A DNA stretch of 9,105 nucleotides from Limnohabitans sp. (GTDB lineage: Bacteria; Pseudomonadota; Gammaproteobacteria; Burkholderiales; Burkholderiaceae_C). The stretch covers positions 1 through 9,105 of the forward strand of contig VEQI01000110.1 of assembly GCA_018883305.1 (NCBI GenBank), written 5' to 3'. Numbering within the stretch: position 1 is the stretch's first letter; every line of letters begins with the position of its first letter. Shown piece after piece: positions 6,818 through 9,105 of the stretch. Made by a program: the position numbers and the translations under genes. The notes under the pieces are model-generated. The model did no database searches. It was not told the DNA's origin and saw only the letters and a list, made by a program, of their open reading frames with translations.

Positions 6818-7537
6818 ATGACGGCCTCTGAACAATTCTTTGCCTTGCTGCCTTGTGCCGGTGCAGGCCAACGTGCGGGCACGTCACAACCCAAGCAGTA
6901 TGAACCGTTGGCGGGCATGCCGCTGGTGGTGCACACCTTGCGTGCGCTGGGGTCTGTCCCAGTCATCCGGGCAGGGGTGCTGGTGGTGGCGCCGGATGAC
7001 ACCCGCATGGTGCCGTTGCTGGCGCAATATCCGCAACCTGGCTATGCGGTGGCACCTGTCGGGGGTGCCACGCGTGCAGCCAGTGTACTGGCGGGCCTGC
7101 AGACCCTGCTCGCCTCCGGGGCACAACGCGAGGACTGGGTGCTGGTGCATGACGCGGCGCGTTGTCTCGTTCATCCCCAGGACGTGACCCGACTGATCGA
7201 CGCTTGCCGGGGCGACCCGGTGGGCGGCCTGCTGGCGGTGCCCCTGGCCGACACACTCAAAATGGCTCGACATGGCCGGGTGCAGGGCACGTTGGACCGC
7301 AGCGACAAATGGCTGGCGCAGACACCGCAGATGTTTCGCTGCGGCTTGCTCCTGGACGCCTTGCTGCAGGCGGGTCATCAGGTGACCGACGAGGCTTCGG
7401 CCATTGAACATCTTGGGCATTCACCGTTGCTGGTGCGCGGTAGCGCCCATAACCTCAAGGTGACGTACCCCGAAGACTTTGCCCTGGCCGAGGCGTTGTT
7501 GCACGCCCGCTCGGCGCGTACGGGAGGCATGGCATGA
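6818..7537 (+). CDS. ispD: 2-C-methyl-D-erythritol 4-phosphate cytidylyltransferase IspD
   Basis: This 239-residue enzyme joins MEP to CTP, giving 4-diphosphocytidyl-2-C-methyl-D-erythritol, the third step of the MEP isoprenoid pathway in the cytoplasm. The N-terminal nucleotide-binding signature is LLPCAGAGQRAGTSQPKQY (10-28), with Arg19 and Lys26 matching the catalytic pair of the family. Further signatures are VLVHDAAR (about 108-115), PLADTLK, LDRSDKWLAQTPQMF, TDEASAIE and LKVTYPEDFALAE. The length is typical (E. coli 236), and nothing is missing. The last codons overlap the next gene: the ATG of ispF at 7534 shares bases with the TGA at 7535-7537. It is a stand-alone IspD, not the fused IspDF of some alphaproteobacteria. 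The start has no visible Shine-Dalgarno sequence. Confidence 0.96.
   Translation: MTASEQFFALLPCAGAGQRAGTSQPKQYEPLAGMPLVVHTLRALGSVPVIRAGVLVVAPDDTRMVPLLAQYPQPGYAVAPVGGATRAASVLAGLQTLLASGAQREDWVLVHDAARCLVHPQDVTRLIDACRGDPVGGLLAVPLADTLKMARHGRVQGTLDRSDKWLAQTPQMFRCGLLLDALLQAGHQVTDEASAIEHLGHSPLLVRGSAHNLKVTYPEDFALAEALLHARSARTGGMA
7522..7527 (+). promoter_or_regulatory. Ribosome binding site of ispF inside ispD
   Basis: GGGAGG lies 6 bases before the ispF ATG and within the last codons of ispD. With the ATGA overlap this supports translational coupling and fixes the ispF start. Confidence 0.75.
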
Positions 7538-8022
7538 ACCCTTTGAATTTGCGCATTGGTGAGGGGTGGGACGTCCATGCCTTGGTGCCTGGCCGACGCC
7601 TGGTGCTGGGGGGCGTGGAGATAGCGCACACCCATGGACTGCTGGGGCATTCCGATGCCGATGTGTTGCTGCACGCCATCACCGATGCCGTGCTGGGCGC
7701 AGCGGGTCTGGGCGATATTGGCCGCCACTTTCCAGACAATGACCCGCAATTTCGCGGGGCGGATTCCTTTCGCCTGCTGCAGCAGGTGATGGAGCAGGTG
7801 GGGCAGCAAGGCTGGCGTCTGGTCAACCTGGACAGCACCATCGTGGCGCAGGCGCCGCGACTGTCGGTTCACATGCCGGCCATCGTGGCGCGTGTGGCGG
7901 CTTGTCTGGCGGTGTCGACGGCGCAGGTCAACGTGAAAGCAAAGACAGCCGAGCGGCTGGGTCCGGTCGGCCAGGGGCACAGTATCGCGGCGCGCGCAGT
8001 GGTGTTGCTCATGCGCGATTGA
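7534..8022 (+). CDS. ispF: 2-C-methyl-D-erythritol 2,4-cyclodiphosphate synthase IspF
   Basis: This 162-residue enzyme cyclises CDP-methylerythritol 2-phosphate to methylerythritol 2,4-cyclodiphosphate with loss of CMP. It is the fifth step of the MEP pathway and works as a trimer. The metal ligands are visible as GEGWDVHAL (Asp13, His15) and in LLGHSDADVLLHAITDA (His47). GDIGRHFPDNDPQF follows, and the C-terminal nucleotide-contact segment is VKAKTAERLGPVGQGHSIAARAV. Length matches the family (E. coli 159). The gene overlaps ispD by ATGA and has a strong GGGAGG site, so the pair is an operon. The third enzyme of the series, IspE, is not here, as is usual for gammaproteobacteria and betaproteobacteria. 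The gene ends 24 bases before the convergent HTH gene, and its last codons contain one arm of a perfect inverted repeat. Confidence 0.97.
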   Translation: MNPLNLRIGEGWDVHALVPGRRLVLGGVEIAHTHGLLGHSDADVLLHAITDAVLGAAGLGDIGRHFPDNDPQFRGADSFRLLQQVMEQVGQQGWRLVNLDSTIVAQAPRLSVHMPAIVARVAACLAVSTAQVNVKAKTAERLGPVGQGHSIAARAVVLLMRD

Positions 8023-8040
8023 ATGCGTGCACTGCGCGCG
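7991..8040. repeat. Perfect 11-bp inverted repeat at the ispF 3' end
   Basis: CGCGCGCAGTG (7991-8001, inside ispF) is exactly inverted as CACTGCGCGCG (8030-8040), with 28 bases between. The pair spans the ispF stop and most of the gap to the convergent HTH gene. Transcripts from either direction could fold into this stem. No T-tract follows on either strand, so it is not a canonical intrinsic terminator; it may block 3' degradation or assist termination. Confidence 0.55.
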
Positions 8041-8046
8041 GAAGAT

Positions 8047-8544
8047 TCAAGGCTTGGGTTTGGGCCCTCGCGACTTGCGGTGTGCTCTTCGGGTTGAACG
8101 AGCGCTCGCGGTTTCTGTGGCGATGAATTCACGCTGCTGGACGCGCAGCAGGTACAAGCCGGCGACGACTTCTCTCACCATTCGGCGGTGATCATGTGCC
8201 AGGGCCTGGTACTTGTGAATCATGGTGTCATCGGCCACGGAGCTGGGATCTTTCGGGGTGTCCTCGCTCACCCGTGACTCGTGTCCCACGTGTTCTTCCC
8301 CAAACATCAAGTATTGCGGACGCACCTGTAGCCAATCGGCAAGCACTCGCAATTTGTCGGGCTTGGGCAAGGACACGCCATTGAGCCAGTTGCGTGCCGC
8401 ATGCGAGGTGATGCCCTCTCCCCAGTACAGCAGGTTGAATTCATTGGCCAGTACGGTGGGAGACGCTTTGAAGCCAGCCTCGCGCATGAGCAGTCGAAGA
8501 CGATGACCAAATTCTTCGGAGTCGGATTTGAGAGCGTTTTTCAT
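8047..8544 (-). CDS. Small helix-turn-helix (XRE-like) transcriptional regulator
   Basis: This is a 165-residue protein. Residues about 10-75 look like a lambda-repressor-type HTH: a first helix around EEFGHRLRLLMREAG, a second around SPTVLANEFNLLY (28-40), and a recognition helix around SHAARNWLNG (47-56), followed by PDKLRVLADWLQV. This form (LANEFN..Y....T.HAARNWL) recalls a group of Burkholderiales regulators of unknown target. The middle (85-108) is polar and probably a linker. Residues 108-146 may form a helix. The C-terminus is strongly basic (STRRAHRKSRGPKPKP) and could add non-specific DNA contact. It converges on ispF and diverges from an alpha/beta hydrolase gene. No Shine-Dalgarno sequence is clear before the ATG at 8542-8544. 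Self-regulation from the upstream region is plausible but only inferred. Confidence 0.75.
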   Translation of the reverse strand: MKNALKSDSEEFGHRLRLLMREAGFKASPTVLANEFNLLYWGEGITSHAARNWLNGVSLPKPDKLRVLADWLQVRPQYLMFGEEHVGHESRVSEDTPKDPSSVADDTMIHKYQALAHDHRRMVREVVAGLYLLRVQQREFIATETASARSTRRAHRKSRGPKPKP

Positions 8545-8693
8545 GAAGCATGAAGTTACCGTTTTACGTTCCCATGGCGATGAAGTGCCACTTGAAAAAA
8601 ATCACAGTCAGGCTTAACGGACTGTCTTTCGCATGGGTTCACATCCCAGAGGCTTCATCCCAGGTTCAGCGGAATTTGTCCGACAATGGTGGC
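8545..8693. promoter_or_regulatory. Divergent region between the HTH gene and the hydrolase gene
   Basis: These 149 bases hold the promoters of two divergent genes. Two partial direct repeats, TTACCGTT (8556-8563) and TTACGTT (8564-8570), lie 12-26 bases before the HTH start. A 6-bp inverted repeat, ACAGTC (8604-8609) and GACTGT (8620-8625), has a 10-base spacer. A weak plus-strand promoter guess is TTGAAA (8592-8597), 16 bases, then TTAACG (8614-8619), which would sit inside the inverted repeat. The remainder shows nothing recognisable. Confidence 0.35.
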
Positions 8694-9105
8694 ATGTCTG
8701 ATGCCCATTTCCTGCCTTCACCGCAACTTCAGTACGTGGACTGCCCCGCTCAACCGGGCATGGGTGTGGCCGAACATCGCATGGGCGTCTGGACCTGGAC
8801 CAACGCGTCAAGCCAGGCGGATCACGTAGTGGTGTGCGTACACGGCCTGACGCGCCAGGGACGGGATTTCGATGTGCTGGCCCGTCAGCTGCTGGCCAGG
8901 CAGGCGGGCATCACGGTGCTGTGTCCTGACGTGGTGGGGCGTGGCAGCAGCGAATGGCTGAGCAACCCCTTGGGTTATCAGATTCCGGTCTACGTGGGGG
9001 ACATGTTGCATTGGCTGAGCCAGCGACATGCGAGTCAGCCCATTCGCCGACTGGATTGGGTGGGGACCAGCATGGGCGGCCTGATCGGCCTGATACTGGC
9101 TGCCC
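8694..9105 (+). CDS. Alpha/beta hydrolase (partial, N-terminal part)
   Basis: The frame opens at ATG 8694-8696 and runs off the right edge after 137 residues. VVVCVHGLTRQGRDFDVLA (46-63) has the His-Gly oxyanion-hole motif of alpha/beta hydrolases. CPDVVGRGSSEWL (77-89) is the usual loop after the next strand. LDWVGTSMGGLIG (120-132) contains the nucleophile elbow GTSMG with Ser126. The catalytic acid and His would lie beyond the window. The style (GLTRQGRDFD, PDVVGRG.S.WL, GYQ.P.Y..DML) matches a group common in Burkholderiales whose substrate is not established; esterase or lipase-like activity is the general expectation. The start has only a weak ribosome binding site, with GGTGG very close to the ATG. 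It diverges from the HTH regulator gene. Confidence 0.9.
   Translation, partial: MSDAHFLPSPQLQYVDCPAQPGMGVAEHRMGVWTWTNASSQADHVVVCVHGLTRQGRDFDVLARQLLARQAGITVLCPDVVGRGSSEWLSNPLGYQIPVYVGDMLHWLSQRHASQPIRRLDWVGTSMGGLIGLILAA

Noticed and set aside
7378..7980. Minus-strand open frame of 200 codons opposite ispD and ispF
   Set aside because: It overlaps two unmistakable genes, and its composition fits an antisense shadow.
7991..8040. Intrinsic (rho-independent) terminator at the ispF end
   Set aside because: The inverted repeat is real, but neither strand has a following T-tract, so I list it as a repeat rather than a terminator.
8614..8619. Confident sigma70 promoter for the hydrolase gene
   Set aside because: TTAACG is a poor -10 match, and only the TTGAAA -35 is reasonable, so it is mentioned only as a weak guess.

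Overview
The window looks like ordinary chromosomal DNA of a GC-rich betaproteobacterium, most likely Burkholderiales and probably Comamonadaceae. This rests on protein style and on gene order as I remember it (ispF-ispD next to mfd-serB, and a Burkholderiales-type small HTH regulator), not on a search. No phage, transposase, CRISPR array, tRNA or rRNA was seen.

Layout. The left edge carries the last 35 codons of uvrC (+). Directly abutting it on the opposite strand is an Ldh_2-family (malate/L-lactate dehydrogenase-like) oxidoreductase gene, broken by an apparent one-base deletion near 755-760. Diverging from it is an intact zinc-dependent L-idonate 5-dehydrogenase-like gene (+), giving a small sugar-acid or hydroxyacid redox module. 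A 70-base convergent gap follows, holding a hairpin that resembles a widespread dispersed bacterial repeat. Next come serB and mfd on the minus strand, with mfd upstream of serB. Diverging from mfd are ispD and ispF (+), which overlap by ATGA and encode two steps of the MEP isoprenoid pathway. A small helix-turn-helix regulator (-) converges on ispF. The start of an alpha/beta hydrolase gene (+) diverges from the regulator and runs off the right edge.

How the genes relate. Most of the window is housekeeping: transcription-coupled and nucleotide-excision repair (mfd, uvrC), serine biosynthesis (serB) and isoprenoid precursors (ispD, ispF). The accessory parts are the dehydrogenase pair and the regulator/hydrolase pair. 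I found no convincing undescribed multi-gene system. The points worth a second look are the frameshifted dehydrogenase, the repeat-like hairpin at 2416-2456, a perfect 9-bp hairpin in the mfd/ispD divergent region, a perfect 11-bp inverted repeat at the end of ispF, and possible operator sequences around the HTH gene.
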